Below, in pieces: positions 8,075-16,909 of a stretch of DNA of 47,236 nucleotides. A program made the translations under genes and the position numbers. Origin of the DNA: SAR202 cluster bacterium (GTDB lineage Bacteria; Chloroflexota; Dehalococcoidia; Lucifugimonadales; UBA826); assembly GCA_008373095.1 (NCBI GenBank), contig RQOP01000089.1, forward strand, positions 1-47,236, in the 5' to 3' direction. The stretch's first letter is position 1. Each line of letters starts with the position of its first letter. The notes beneath the pieces are model-generated. The model saw only the letters and a list, made by a program, of their open reading frames with translations. It was not told the DNA's origin and did not search any database.

Positions 8075-9064
8075 TTAAGAGTCGAGCAATTTTATGAAAT
8101 CTTCAATTTCTGCCAGCGTTGGCATAGCGGCGGTGTCCCCTTTCTTAGTGCATGTAAGAGCACCACATATGTTACCTACCCTTAATGCCTTTGATAGGGT
8201 CTCTATTCGGATTGCAGAATTTTTATTGAGCAAATCCTGAAAATGGAAATTTTGTCTTATTAATGTGGCAAGGAAACCAGCAACAAATGCGTCACCAGCG
8301 CCTACAGGATCTATAACTTCAATTTCAAGACTGGGTTCATTTATGTAAGTTGAGCCATTAAAAAGTACAGCACCGGATTCCCCATCGGTCACAATAGTGA
8401 GTGTACCTGGTCCTTGATAGAAGTGAGCAGCATATTCATTCGCTGAAAGCTCTAGTTGCCATATGGTTTCAGCTTCATCACGTCCTACTTTGAAAATAGC
8501 TATATATGGGAGCAGTTTTTCAATGATGTCTTTAGCTGCACTCGGAGTCCAAAGTTGATCGCGATAATTAACATCCATCGATACTGGAATGTCCAATTCT
8601 TTGCAAAGTTGCAAAGTATCCAGCACTGTCGTTAAGTTGGTTTTACTAAGAGCCGGTGTGATACCTGTCATGTGGACAATATCTGCGCCGTCTAGATGTT
8701 TTTTGACCTGCGGTAACGGAATTTCGCTGGCAGCACTTCCTTTTCTGAAATATGTTTTTATGTGCTGCCCGTCTTCGTGATGATTTAAATATGATATTCC
8801 TGTTTTTTCTCCTTCGTAAATGGGAGCATCAATTTTGATGTGTTTTGAGATAGTCTCTTGTATTAAATAGCCTGCTGGGTCTTGACCTAATCGGCTTATC
8901 CAGAAAATTTCTGCTAGGTCTCCCGTTATCTTTGAAAGATTAATGGCTACATTAGACTCAGCGCCTGCAACGTCTGGAAAATACTTCTCACTCGGGTCAT
9001 ATTTCCCTGTATATTCAGCGTTGTACTGAACCATTGTTTCCCCGAATGTAATGAATTTTTGCAC
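8075..9064 (-). CDS. kdgK: PfkB-family sugar kinase, 2-keto-3-deoxygluconate kinase-like
   Basis: This 329-residue ribokinase-fold enzyme should phosphorylate 2-keto-3-deoxygluconate or a close analogue with ATP. The PfkB signature DPVGAGDAFVAGFL ends the active site, with Asp258 as catalytic base in GAGD and an anion hole around it. The N-terminal substrate region GETMVQ and VAGAESNVAINLSK fits KdgK better than ribokinase or fructokinase. The start is a GTG at 9062-9064 preceded by AGGAAAA. It lies 34 bases after the aldolase gene; kinase plus aldolase suggests a phosphorylated 2-keto-3-deoxy acid is cleaved to pyruvate and a three-carbon product. The sugar stereochemistry is not determinable. 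Confidence 0.85.
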   Translation of the reverse strand: MQKFITFGETMVQYNAEYTGKYDPSEKYFPDVAGAESNVAINLSKITGDLAEIFWISRLGQDPAGYLIQETISKHIKIDAPIYEGEKTGISYLNHHEDGQHIKTYFRKGSAASEIPLPQVKKHLDGADIVHMTGITPALSKTNLTTVLDTLQLCKELDIPVSMDVNYRDQLWTPSAAKDIIEKLLPYIAIFKVGRDEAETIWQLELSANEYAAHFYQGPGTLTIVTDGESGAVLFNGSTYINEPSLEIEVIDPVGAGDAFVAGFLATLIRQNFHFQDLLNKNSAIRIETLSKALRVGNICGALTCTKKGDTAAMPTLAEIEDFIKLLDS

Positions 9065-9098
9065 AGAGATTTTCCTTAGGAGTTGTTAAGCAGTCTTT

Positions 9099-9857
9099 TT
9101 ACTGAGTAGCTTTCTGAACTGTCTCGTGGAATTTTTCGGCACCTTGGGCCAGCCATGGCAAATAGCTAAATGAGAAGAATCGAGCCCCTAAATCTATGTA
9201 TCTTCCAACAGCCTCGGTTCCTGCCAATGTCCCTGCTATTTTTCCTGATGAACTAATTTTCCTAATGGCGCCTTCGACAACTTCTTTTACCTCACTTCGG
9301 TTGGCTCCTCCAGGAAATCCCATGGTTTGAGCGAGATCTCCCGGAGCTACGAAAAATACATCTATATTGTCTGCTTCCAATATTTCATCTAGATTATTCA
9401 CCGCAATAATGTCTTCGATCAACACGATTAACATAGTTTGGTCATTTGCTTGGCTGAAATAATTGTCCACTCCAATCCCCTGCCGGCTCGTGAAAGATCC
9501 CCTGTTTCCAATAGGAGCAAATTTGCCAGAATCTACCACTGAGAGGGCCTCATCTTTGGTGTTGATATGAGGTACAGTAATCGCCTGAGCACCAAGGTCA
9601 AAAGTTCTGTAGATAGTAGCTGGGTCGTTTTGATGGACTCGAACTATTGGAGTCATGTCCCAAAGATCACAGGCTCTTGTTAGATCAGGGATATTGTTGA
9701 AATCTACAGGGCCGTGTTCACCTTCTAACCACATTGCATCGAAGCCCAGAGGTCCAAAATGTTCTATTAAGTCTCCATTCAAAGGTCCCATTGGGACTGA
9801 CACTATTTTTCCATCGTTTAAATTCTTTTTCGCTTTATTTTGTCTTAGGTTAGTCAT
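9099..9857 (-). CDS. HpcH/HpaI family class II aldolase
   Basis: This 252-residue TIM-barrel aldolase is expected to cleave a 4-hydroxy-2-oxo acid to pyruvate and an aldehyde using a divalent metal. Key positions match HpaI: His48 in GEHGP as base, Arg73 in IVRVH, metal ligands Glu148 (VLIED) and Asp174 (APGDLA). Length is normal. The ATG has a GAGGAG ribosome site. It is the second gene of the leftward operon, 21 bases after the hydroxyacid dehydrogenase and followed by the kinase. A second paralogue of the family lies at 21560-22351. Confidence 0.92.
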   Translation of the reverse strand: MTNLRQNKAKKNLNDGKIVSVPMGPLNGDLIEHFGPLGFDAMWLEGEHGPVDFNNIPDLTRACDLWDMTPIVRVHQNDPATIYRTFDLGAQAITVPHINTKDEALSVVDSGKFAPIGNRGSFTSRQGIGVDNYFSQANDQTMLIVLIEDIIAVNNLDEILEADNIDVFFVAPGDLAQTMGFPGGANRSEVKEVVEGAIRKISSSGKIAGTLAGTEAVGRYIDLGARFFSFSYLPWLAQGAEKFHETVQKATQ

Positions 9858-9878
9858 GTGTCTCCTCTAATTTTTTGG

Positions 9879-10844
9879 TTAAAACCACTTTTCTTTGTCT
9901 ACAATGTTGTTGAGATCGTCGTTATCGAGAAAGGATCTGGCATTCTCAATCAATATCTGATACCTACGTTCCGAAAGATTTTCTGCGTCTGCGACGGCGA
10001 TGTGAGGTGTCATAAGAACGTTATCTAACCCCCATAATTTATGGTCTGAAGGCAAAGGCTCTGTCTCGTATACGTCTAGACCGCACCCTGCTATGACCCC
10101 AGCTTCTAATGCCTCGACTAGGTCGTCTATTTTACAAACCATTCCCCTACCTATATTTATAAAATAAGCAGTTTTTTTCATAAGTTCAAAGGTTTCTTTA
10201 TTGAATGTGAACTCTGTTTCAGGAGTATGGGGTACGGTTGTTATTACAAAATCAGCTTGAGGAAGAAGTTGAGGGAGAGATGATGGCTGATGCATCTCTA
10301 CGCCATCTACTTTGTATTCTTGCCTAGGGTCAATACCGATGACTCGCATTCCAAGTTCCCGGCATAGTCTCGCGGTTTCGTGCCCTATTCCACCCACTCC
10401 GTTAATTAAGGCAGTTGCATCACCAAGAAATACATATGGTGTTTTCCGAGCGTCCTTATCCCATATTCTTTCGCGTTTCGCATCCATATACCAAGGAAGC
10501 CCTCGGGATAAGGCCAGCACAAACATTAGTATGTGATGAGATATATGATCCCAATAGATACCTCTTGGGTTTGTAATTGTTAAGGTATGTTTACATAGTT
10601 CCTCATAGTAATACCCGAAAAAAGGTCCGGCATCAGGATTGTGTAGCCATTTGATTTTTGAAGCTACTTTGAGGGATTCTGGAGGTATCCAGCCCATGGC
10701 AGCATCCGCGTCCTTAATCTCTTCCTTGGCTTCTTCATCGGTTTCTGGAGAATGAACGTCGTATTCAGGTAAGGTATCTGATAATCTAGCTGCAAATTCA
10801 CGCTTCAGATCATCCTGTGGCGGCATAAAAACAAATTTTGGCAT
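9879..10844 (-). CDS. D-2-hydroxyacid dehydrogenase, first gene of the catabolic operon
   Basis: This 321-residue NAD(P)-dependent enzyme has the coenzyme motif GVGGIG at 149-154 and the complete catalytic set Arg233 (NIGRGM), Glu262 (YETEP) and His281 (TPHIAV). It is more divergent at the N-terminus (MPKFVFMPPQDD) than the paralogue at 2714 and belongs with the GhrA/phosphoglycerate-dehydrogenase-like group. The ATG has a GGAGAAGG ribosome site. It opens the eight-gene leftward run and is divergent from the amidohydrolase at 10938, so the promoter should lie within the 93-base spacer. Confidence 0.9.
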   Translation of the reverse strand: MPKFVFMPPQDDLKREFAARLSDTLPEYDVHSPETDEEAKEEIKDADAAMGWIPPESLKVASKIKWLHNPDAGPFFGYYYEELCKHTLTITNPRGIYWDHISHHILMFVLALSRGLPWYMDAKRERIWDKDARKTPYVFLGDATALINGVGGIGHETARLCRELGMRVIGIDPRQEYKVDGVEMHQPSSLPQLLPQADFVITTVPHTPETEFTFNKETFELMKKTAYFINIGRGMVCKIDDLVEALEAGVIAGCGLDVYETEPLPSDHKLWGLDNVLMTPHIAVADAENLSERRYQILIENARSFLDNDDLNNIVDKEKWF

Positions 10845-10937
10845 ATCCTTCTCCTAGAATTCCTTGATTCTCATTTGGAAACTTCATGAGGATATAACAC
10901 TTACAGGAATCGGTAAATTCAAAAGTTGGAGATTTCG

Positions 10938-11771
10938 ATGACGGTTGTCGATACGCATACTCATGCTGGAATTAATTGGTTTGAGCCAGTTGAAATGCTG
11001 TTACATCAGATGACTCTGAATGAGGTGGATCATGCGGTCTTAATACAACACGGGAGACCAGAATATGGCACATATGACCACAGTTATTTATATGAATGTG
11101 TGGATAGGTTTCCTGGGAAATTCGAAATAATAGCAATAGTGGACTCCAAGAAAACGAATTCATTGCAGGAATTGGAAGAGCATAAAAAAAAAGGTGCGGC
11201 TGGGGTTCGATTGACAGCGACGACCCGTTCTCCCGGGCCAGACAAATTGGCTATTTGGCGGAAGGCAGCGGAACTCAAAATGGTTGTTAGTTGTATGGGT
11301 ACCGTGGAAGAGTTTTCATCCGATGAGTTTTTAGAATTAGTATCTGAATTTCCTTATATGCCCATAATAATTGAGCATTTGGCAGGTGGTGGTGAAGAGA
11401 TTTCATTTCCACGAAATGGTAGGGCCCCAGTGGCCCCCTATATACAGTTCCAGAAGGCTATGGAATTGTCTGGGTTTGATAACACATATTTAAAAATCCA
11501 TGGCTTAGGGGAATTTAACAAAAGACCAGATGCGTTGAACGATAAATTTGATATGGAATTTTTTGACCAGATTCCTCCTCTCTTAGAGATAGCAAAAACT
11601 TCTTTTGGGCATAGGCGAATTATGTGGGGTAGTGATTATCCTCCCGTCAGTGGCCGGGAAGGATATAGGAATTCTATGAAATCAGTGACTATGAATCCTG
11701 TTTTCTCCGCCCCGACGGAAAGTGAGTGGATTATGGGAAAAACTGCTTTAACTTTGTTCAATTTTGAATAA
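10938..11771 (+). CDS. Amidohydrolase 2 (COG2159) family TIM-barrel hydrolase/decarboxylase
   Basis: This 277-residue protein begins MTVVDTHTHAG, with the HxH metal pair at His7 and His9. IIEHLAGGG in the middle and MWGSDYPPVSG near the end (catalytic Asp) complete the amidohydrolase-2 pattern. Members hydrolyse lactones such as 2-pyrone-4,6-dicarboxylate or decarboxylate aromatic acids; which applies here is unknown. I start at the ATG 10938-10940 because GGAG sits six bases ahead; a TTG four codons upstream overlaps that ribosome site. The last eight bases overlap the following MFS gene, suggesting translational coupling of enzyme and transporter. Confidence 0.88.
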   Translation: MTVVDTHTHAGINWFEPVEMLLHQMTLNEVDHAVLIQHGRPEYGTYDHSYLYECVDRFPGKFEIIAIVDSKKTNSLQELEEHKKKGAAGVRLTATTRSPGPDKLAIWRKAAELKMVVSCMGTVEEFSSDEFLELVSEFPYMPIIIEHLAGGGEEISFPRNGRAPVAPYIQFQKAMELSGFDNTYLKIHGLGEFNKRPDALNDKFDMEFFDQIPPLLEIAKTSFGHRRIMWGSDYPPVSGREGYRNSMKSVTMNPVFSAPTESEWIMGKTALTLFNFE

Positions 11772-12966
11772 CATAAACTTTCATCGAGGTTGGGCGATTG
11801 CAGCTGCGTGTTTTTTTGCATCAGCAATTGCTGTAGGTGGGTCTCAATATTCATTTGGGCATTTCGTCGAGCCTTTGGAGAATTCTTTTGGCTGGACTCG
11901 GACACAGATAGGATTGTCTTTGTCTCTGATCGCCTTTGGTTCATTTATATCACCGCTGATAGGATCGTTGATAGATAAACATGGATCAAGAAAAATAATG
12001 GCCTTTTCCATGGCTGTATTTGGTATTAGTTACCTTGTAAGACCGTTTATGACGGAATTGTGGCATTGGTATTTCCTAAGTGTTATTCAATCTTTCTCTA
12101 TTGTGGGCGCCGCCATGCTTCCTCCGGGCAAATTAGTAGGTCTCTGGTTTCCAGAAAATAGAGGTAGAGTTATCGGGATCACAGCTATGGGGAACAATTT
12201 TGGAGGAATGGTAATACAACCCATAGTTGCCTTTTTGGTCACAGTATACAACTGGAAGGTAGGATACGCGGTTGTTGGTCTTTTGGGACTTTTGGTGTCT
12301 CTGTTTTCTTATTTAATCGTGAAAAATCCCGAGCCTATTCGAAATGAAATATCTGGAGCAGACAATAGGGCTGAAAACTTGATAGGACTGACGTTACGTC
12401 AGGCTGTTCGAACTAGAACATTTTATGCCATTACAGTGGCTATATTGTGTGGGACTTTTACTTATAGTTCTCTATTACCGCAAGTTTCTTCTCATCTCAT
12501 CATAAATGGTGTTGGGGAAAGCACAGCGTCATTAGCGGTGAGCTTGTTTGCAACTTGTGGCATGGGTGGGAAATTTATTTTTGGGAATTTGTCGGACAAA
12601 TATGGTCCGCGTAGAGCTTTGATGCTGGACCTCTTGGGGCAAGCTGTTTTCGCATCTCTTCTAGTATACGCTGGTGATGGATTGCCAATATGGGTGGTAG
12701 TGCCTGCCATGGGGTTTTTCTTAGGGGCTTTTGGGGCCCTTTATCAGTTGATTGTAATAGATGCTTTTGGAGTGCGGCATTTTGGGGCAATAATGGGTGT
12801 AATTGCGATATCAAATGCTGTTCCTTCATTTGTGGGTCCGATTATTGCTGGAATAAGTTTTGACACAACAGGGAGCTACGCTAGCGCATTTTTCATTACT
12901 GCAGGTATCTTTGCGATTGGTGCAATATCGTTGAAGTTTTCAAAAGAAAATCAGACGAAAATCTAA
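11764..12966 (+). CDS. MFS transporter, monocarboxylate/oxalate-formate-like
   Basis: This 400-residue twelve-helix transporter has the MFS loop motif GSLIDKHGSRK after TM2 and a second copy NLSDKYGPRR in the C-terminal half. The opening GWAIAAACFFASAIAVGG and SFGWTRTQIGLS match the monocarboxylate/oxalate:formate antiporter group, so an organic acid is the likely substrate. The start is a TTG at 11764, inside the end of the amidohydrolase gene; the overlap implies coupling and a shared pathway. It ends 20 bases before the convergent LmbE gene. Confidence 0.88.
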   Translation: MNNINFHRGWAIAAACFFASAIAVGGSQYSFGHFVEPLENSFGWTRTQIGLSLSLIAFGSFISPLIGSLIDKHGSRKIMAFSMAVFGISYLVRPFMTELWHWYFLSVIQSFSIVGAAMLPPGKLVGLWFPENRGRVIGITAMGNNFGGMVIQPIVAFLVTVYNWKVGYAVVGLLGLLVSLFSYLIVKNPEPIRNEISGADNRAENLIGLTLRQAVRTRTFYAITVAILCGTFTYSSLLPQVSSHLIINGVGESTASLAVSLFATCGMGGKFIFGNLSDKYGPRRALMLDLLGQAVFASLLVYAGDGLPIWVVVPAMGFFLGAFGALYQLIVIDAFGVRHFGAIMGVIAISNAVPSFVGPIIAGISFDTTGSYASAFFITAGIFAIGAISLKFSKENQTKI

Positions 12967-12986
12967 TATTCCAATTGAGGATTCAG

Positions 12987-13730
12987 TTAGATAGAACGTA
13001 GAAAGTTTATTATTGGGTAAGTTTCCCAATCGCTGGGGCTAGATTCACTAATGGCGAAGGTCTCAAGGTGAGGCTCAGATCTTTCAGAAAGATGTGTTGC
13101 AAATTCTTGGGCGTCCTCTTGGCTTCTATAGTTTTTCAGACCTTCTATTTTGTGGCCAATAGTGTCATTAATGTCTATGATTATGTCCGTATTTTTTTCA
13201 ATTTCACTTAGTTCCAAATTGTACATCTCAGCTATATCCGCAGGGATTGAAGGATATAGTAGAAGGGGTCGGCGTTGATCCGGACCACTAAAATATTTAT
13301 CGTAAGCAATTAGTGTAGATTTGTGAATCGCGATATGATCAGGGTGGTTGGATATACCGCTTGGCCCGAAGGTAGAAATAACATCAGGTTCGACCATGTG
13401 GATTATATCTAGTACTTTTAGTCCTAGTATTTCAGGATCTTCCTTATCAAGTTCTTGGTCGACGTAGCGCAGCATGAATGGGGGGTTTACCCCAAAATAT
13501 TCCATATTTGCTTTTAGTTCTGACTCTCTCACTTTTGCAAGATCTTCTCTTCTGATTTTTGTCCCATCTGTACCCAATGTACCTAATTCACCGCCTGTTG
13601 CTGTGACCACGTAGACTTGATGGCCTTTGTTTGCGAGTTTAACCATAGTTCCGGCACTCGCCGAAGTCTCGTCATCTGGGTGACCATATACACCTAACCA
13701 AACGAATTTTTGTTTATCAGTTTCTGTCAT
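12987..13730 (-). CDS. LmbE/PIG-L family zinc deacetylase
   Basis: This 247-residue N-acetylglucosaminyl deacetylase-fold protein has the zinc motif HPDDE (His17-Glu21) and the second motif SNHPDH (His129, Asp131, His132). Family members deacetylate GlcNAc conjugates in mycothiol, bacillithiol or GPI synthesis, or act on other amides; the substrate here is not evident. I start at the ATG 13728-13730 (MTETDK), with GGAA ahead of it; an ATG four codons upstream is possible. It overlaps the end of the PD-(D/E)XK gene, so the two are co-transcribed. Confidence 0.88.
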   Translation of the reverse strand: MTETDKQKFVWLGVYGHPDDETSASAGTMVKLANKGHQVYVVTATGGELGTLGTDGTKIRREDLAKVRESELKANMEYFGVNPPFMLRYVDQELDKEDPEILGLKVLDIIHMVEPDVISTFGPSGISNHPDHIAIHKSTLIAYDKYFSGPDQRRPLLLYPSIPADIAEMYNLELSEIEKNTDIIIDINDTIGHKIEGLKNYRSQEDAQEFATHLSERSEPHLETFAISESSPSDWETYPIINFLRSI

Positions 13731-14445
13731 TTGAAGTTCCATAGGTCATTTCTACAATCATTTTGTCCAGTTTTGAACAGTCACGACACCTATTCCCGGA
13801 ATCGGGTGGGGTTTTCATTTTTGAAACAGAGTGGACTTTTGAAAGTGCCGTGGGGATTAGTTTTTCTGGCCTTCTATCTACTTCAATTATATTGGATTTG
13901 AAACCAAGGGCAATTCCAGTTTGAGAAATTGAAGAATTGGATGAAGCGTATTCTTTTTGACTTTCAGGTTCCATAAAGATCAGATAGAGATGATTGATAG
14001 GATTATAGCCATAGGATTCTGATATCCATGCATAGGCATTCAGCTGCATTTGATATGACAAAAGGGTAGATTTTCTATCTGGATTGTATCGGGAGGTTTT
14101 GTAGTCTGCTATTACATATGATCCATCAGCAAGTCGAAATATAGCGTCTGCTTCTCCTCTTACTGTTATCCCGGTGGTTTCATCAGTTCTATGAAATTTT
14201 CTCCAATTTGGCGGTTTTATATTCTCGGTTACATTTCCGATTTCACCTAACCAGTCGGGTAAAGAAGAGTATTTATCAAAGTATGTGGCAATTACATTTT
14301 TGGTGAAACTGTCTATTGAGCTGAATATTGCAGGGAAAGCTTGATAGGGAAGATCTTTTATGTGCATTCGTACCCATGCACACCTTAAACAAGAATATCG
14401 GGTTGCGTAGTTTCCTAATTCAGTGGCTGAAATTGTAATATTCAT
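13717..14445 (-). CDS. PD-(D/E)XK nuclease with probable iron-sulfur cysteines (Cas4/RecB-like)
   Basis: This 242-residue protein has the RecB-family nuclease core: GEAD with Asp100, then ADYK with Asp114 and Lys116, then QLNAY (Gln134, Tyr138). It opens with a SATELGNYATRYSC stretch, like the first helix and first cluster cysteine of Cas4 and AddB. Cysteines are paired at Cys19/Cys22 and Cys220/Cys223, flanking the nuclease domain as iron-sulfur ligands do, though Cas4/AddB usually show one plus three. No cas genes, helicase or CRISPR array are nearby, so a Cas4 role is unlikely. It overlaps the LmbE gene and is divergent from the aldo/keto reductase. Confidence 0.85.
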   Translation of the reverse strand: MNITISATELGNYATRYSCLRCAWVRMHIKDLPYQAFPAIFSSIDSFTKNVIATYFDKYSSLPDWLGEIGNVTENIKPPNWRKFHRTDETTGITVRGEADAIFRLADGSYVIADYKTSRYNPDRKSTLLSYQMQLNAYAWISESYGYNPINHLYLIFMEPESQKEYASSNSSISQTGIALGFKSNIIEVDRRPEKLIPTALSKVHSVSKMKTPPDSGNRCRDCSKLDKMIVEMTYGTSNDRN

Positions 14446-14510
14446 TTTAATTTTCTAGTTATACTGGACTGAGTGTATATGGATATTATTACAAAAAAAG
14501 AAGGTATCTT

Positions 14511-15377
14511 GTGGAAAAACGTCGACTTGGTAGAACGGAGCATAACAGCACTGTAGTCACTTTTGGAGCATATTCAATAGGTAAACTTAAACAGGAACAG
14601 GCTGATGTAGCCATACAGATGTGTTTGGACTATGGGATAAACCACATTGACATAGCCCCTGGATATTCTGAATCGATGGAACGAGTAGCACCTTGGATGC
14701 CGGAACTACGAGAGAAGATGTTTTTAGGGTGTAAGACTCCCATGAGAACGAGAGATGATGCTTGGCGGAATGTTGAGGACATAATGCATCGTATGAATGT
14801 GGAGTCATTTGACTTGTTTCAATTGCACTCCGTAATCGATATTGAAACCTTGGATTTGGTCACCTCAAAAGGTGGTGCCTTGGAAGCTTTGGTTGAGATG
14901 AAAGCACAAGGTCTGACCAAATGGTTAGGGATTACAGGGCATGGCCCTTCTTCACCGTCTACGCATTTAGAGGCTCTTCGCAGATTTGACTTTGATACGG
15001 TAATGTTCCCTGTAAATGCTTCTATGTACAGAGATACTCAATATAGAAATGACTCAGATTCACTCATAGACTTTTGTAATGAAAATGATGTGGGCATTCA
15101 AACTATAAAGATGATCGCCAGGGGAGGTTGGGGAGATGGTAGGAAAGATTGTGGTACTTGGTATGACCCATACCGAGACCAAAAAGATATAGACGAATCA
15201 TTGTGGTGGTTGTTATCCCAGGAAATAGATACAGCTCCTAGCTGCGGTGAATTTTCCCTGCTTCAAAAAGTTTTAGATGCAGCTTCTCGATTTAGACAGT
15301 TGCCGATAGCAGAGCAAGAGAACATTGTATCTACAAGAGTTTCAATTGAGTCAGAGCCTAAGTTAGCAATAATTTAA
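14511..15377 (+). CDS. Aldo/keto reductase
   Basis: This 288-residue NADPH-dependent oxidoreductase has the complete catalytic tetrad: Asp47 (DIAPGY), Tyr52, Lys75 (GCKTP) and His106 (LHSV). The C-terminal part is shorter and rearranged compared with classic members, and it resembles the bacterial group with a predicted-oxidoreductase (COG1453-like) tail. The start is a GTG at 14511 with an AAGAAGG ribosome site at 14499-14505. The substrate is unknown. Its last four bases overlap the convergent MFS gene. Confidence 0.88.
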   Translation: MEKRRLGRTEHNSTVVTFGAYSIGKLKQEQADVAIQMCLDYGINHIDIAPGYSESMERVAPWMPELREKMFLGCKTPMRTRDDAWRNVEDIMHRMNVESFDLFQLHSVIDIETLDLVTSKGGALEALVEMKAQGLTKWLGITGHGPSSPSTHLEALRRFDFDTVMFPVNASMYRDTQYRNDSDSLIDFCNENDVGIQTIKMIARGGWGDGRKDCGTWYDPYRDQKDIDESLWWLLSQEIDTAPSCGEFSLLQKVLDAASRFRQLPIAEQENIVSTRVSIESEPKLAII

Positions 15378-16642
15378 GGGTATCGGTAATTTCTCAATCC
15401 AGAAATCAGACGCCATACAAGAAGCACCACACAGACTGATACAGCTCCCCCGAGTAACATAGTATTGCCGGCTCCTATTCGCTCTGACATGAAACCAACT
15501 TCAAAAGTACCAATATTGTTTGCTGCCATTGCACAGAAAGAATGAAAACTGACTGCCCTGCCCCTCATATGGTCTGGCGTCGTTAATTGCACAGTAGTTT
15601 GTCGTGTGGTCATGCCAATTGCGTCAGTTGCACCTAAGCCAGAGATAATTCCTCCACCGATTAGTAACAGAAACAAAGGGTGAACATTGAGAAATTGAAT
15701 AGATCCAAAACCAAATAGCAGGATTGAATATATGGCTGTGGCGTATAAAACCAACATTCCTTTGGCCCGGTATTGGGCCAGGAAAAGAACCAAAAAGCTA
15801 CCACCAACTCCACCTAATGAATTTGCAGCAGAAAGCGGCCCGATTGCCCATGCCCCTTGTTTGAAAAGTTTATCCACTATTAGGGGCATAATCTCTCTAT
15901 AAAAACTAACTACGGTGACCCCAATATCCATAATGTAGAGCCCGGGCAGGATAGGATGATTTCTAACAAAGGTGAACCCTTCCCAAAGCCTTGAGATCAT
16001 TGAGCCTTCTGATGGTTTTTCGGAGCCATCAGTGCCATATTTTGGGTTTATAAAGAGAGGAATCAAAGACGCAGGAACTGAGAAAAATACGCCGATCAAA
16101 AAAACTGCCTGTAGTCCGATAAGCTTATATGCCAAGGAAAACAATAATGGTGTGAGAATAGAACTTATTTGATATGTTGCGGTGTTAGAGGTGACAGCGT
16201 GCATTAAGTGGGAAGAAGGAACCACATTGGCAGTAATAGCAGATCGTGCTGGCCCTCCCATCGTGCTGGTTACTCCGAGCACAGCGACCATTGCATATAT
16301 GTGCCAAGGTTTTAAAGAATCAGTGACTAATAGAATTGTGGCAAGCGTTATCAAGAAAAAGCTAAAACATTGGGTGAGGCATATCAACTTTTTCCTGTCG
16401 AATTGGTCAGCGAAAGCTCCACCAAACAGCGTTGCAGGCATCTGAACAGCTAATTGGACCAAACCCAACAGCCCAAGCTGTATTCCTGAACCTGTCTCCT
16501 CATAAAGCCACACGCCAAAACCTAGGAGACGTATTTGCATAGTAACGGAGGCGGATAGACCTGAAACCCAAAGCATCCTGAAATCGGGAAACTTGAAAGC
16601 AGACCAGGGTTTTAGGCTTTGTGTATCCTCAGTATTACTCAA
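15374..16642 (-). CDS. MFS transporter, EntS/MFS_3-like exporter
   Basis: This 422-residue protein begins with a soluble stretch rich in Ser/Thr and then FRMLWVSGLSASVTMQ, the typical opening of the enterobactin-exporter (EntS/MFS_3) group. The GGAFADQFDRKKL loop after TM2 is a clear MFS signature. It is a probable efflux pump for small molecules. The start is a TTG at 16640-16642 without a clear ribosome site; the next methionine is too far into TM1. A second member of the same group lies at 27489. Confidence 0.85.
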   Translation of the reverse strand: MSNTEDTQSLKPWSAFKFPDFRMLWVSGLSASVTMQIRLLGFGVWLYEETGSGIQLGLLGLVQLAVQMPATLFGGAFADQFDRKKLICLTQCFSFFLITLATILLVTDSLKPWHIYAMVAVLGVTSTMGGPARSAITANVVPSSHLMHAVTSNTATYQISSILTPLLFSLAYKLIGLQAVFLIGVFFSVPASLIPLFINPKYGTDGSEKPSEGSMISRLWEGFTFVRNHPILPGLYIMDIGVTVVSFYREIMPLIVDKLFKQGAWAIGPLSAANSLGGVGGSFLVLFLAQYRAKGMLVLYATAIYSILLFGFGSIQFLNVHPLFLLLIGGGIISGLGATDAIGMTTRQTTVQLTTPDHMRGRAVSFHSFCAMAANNIGTFEVGFMSERIGAGNTMLLGGAVSVCVVLLVWRLISGLRNYRYP

Positions 16643-16768
16643 TGGACAAAAAAAACATTAGTACTTTGGAATCGGCGAGATATCTTATGGCTTTTGTTTG
16701 GTTCCACGAGGACACATTATAGACCACATTTGATCTATTGGGTTGTGATTTGTTTGATGAAATTGCTC

Positions 16769-16827
16769 GGGCTTAAGCCTAACAACAATAGCCGATTATA
16801 TGGCCAACTGTTGTTAGGCTTAGGCCC
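16769..16827. repeat. Long intergenic inverted repeat between glnII and an MFS gene
   Basis: Bases 16769-16787 pair with 16809-16827: 19 positions, all Watson-Crick except one T-G, around a 21-base centre that itself holds GCC/GGC. The arms contain GCCTAACAACA and TGTTGTTAGGC. No T tract follows directly on either strand, so it is not a standard terminator. It sits in the 267-base gap between the glutamine synthetase stop and the MFS start, which otherwise holds nothing I recognise. It could be an RNA-stabilising hairpin, a regulator's site or a small mobile repeat. Confidence 0.75.
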
Positions 16828-16909
16828 CGATGTTCATTTAATTTTTGAAAACCGTGGTAACTTGAGAATTGTCCTCTTTAATTGCTCGTATTGCTACTTT
16901 TGGATTTTT

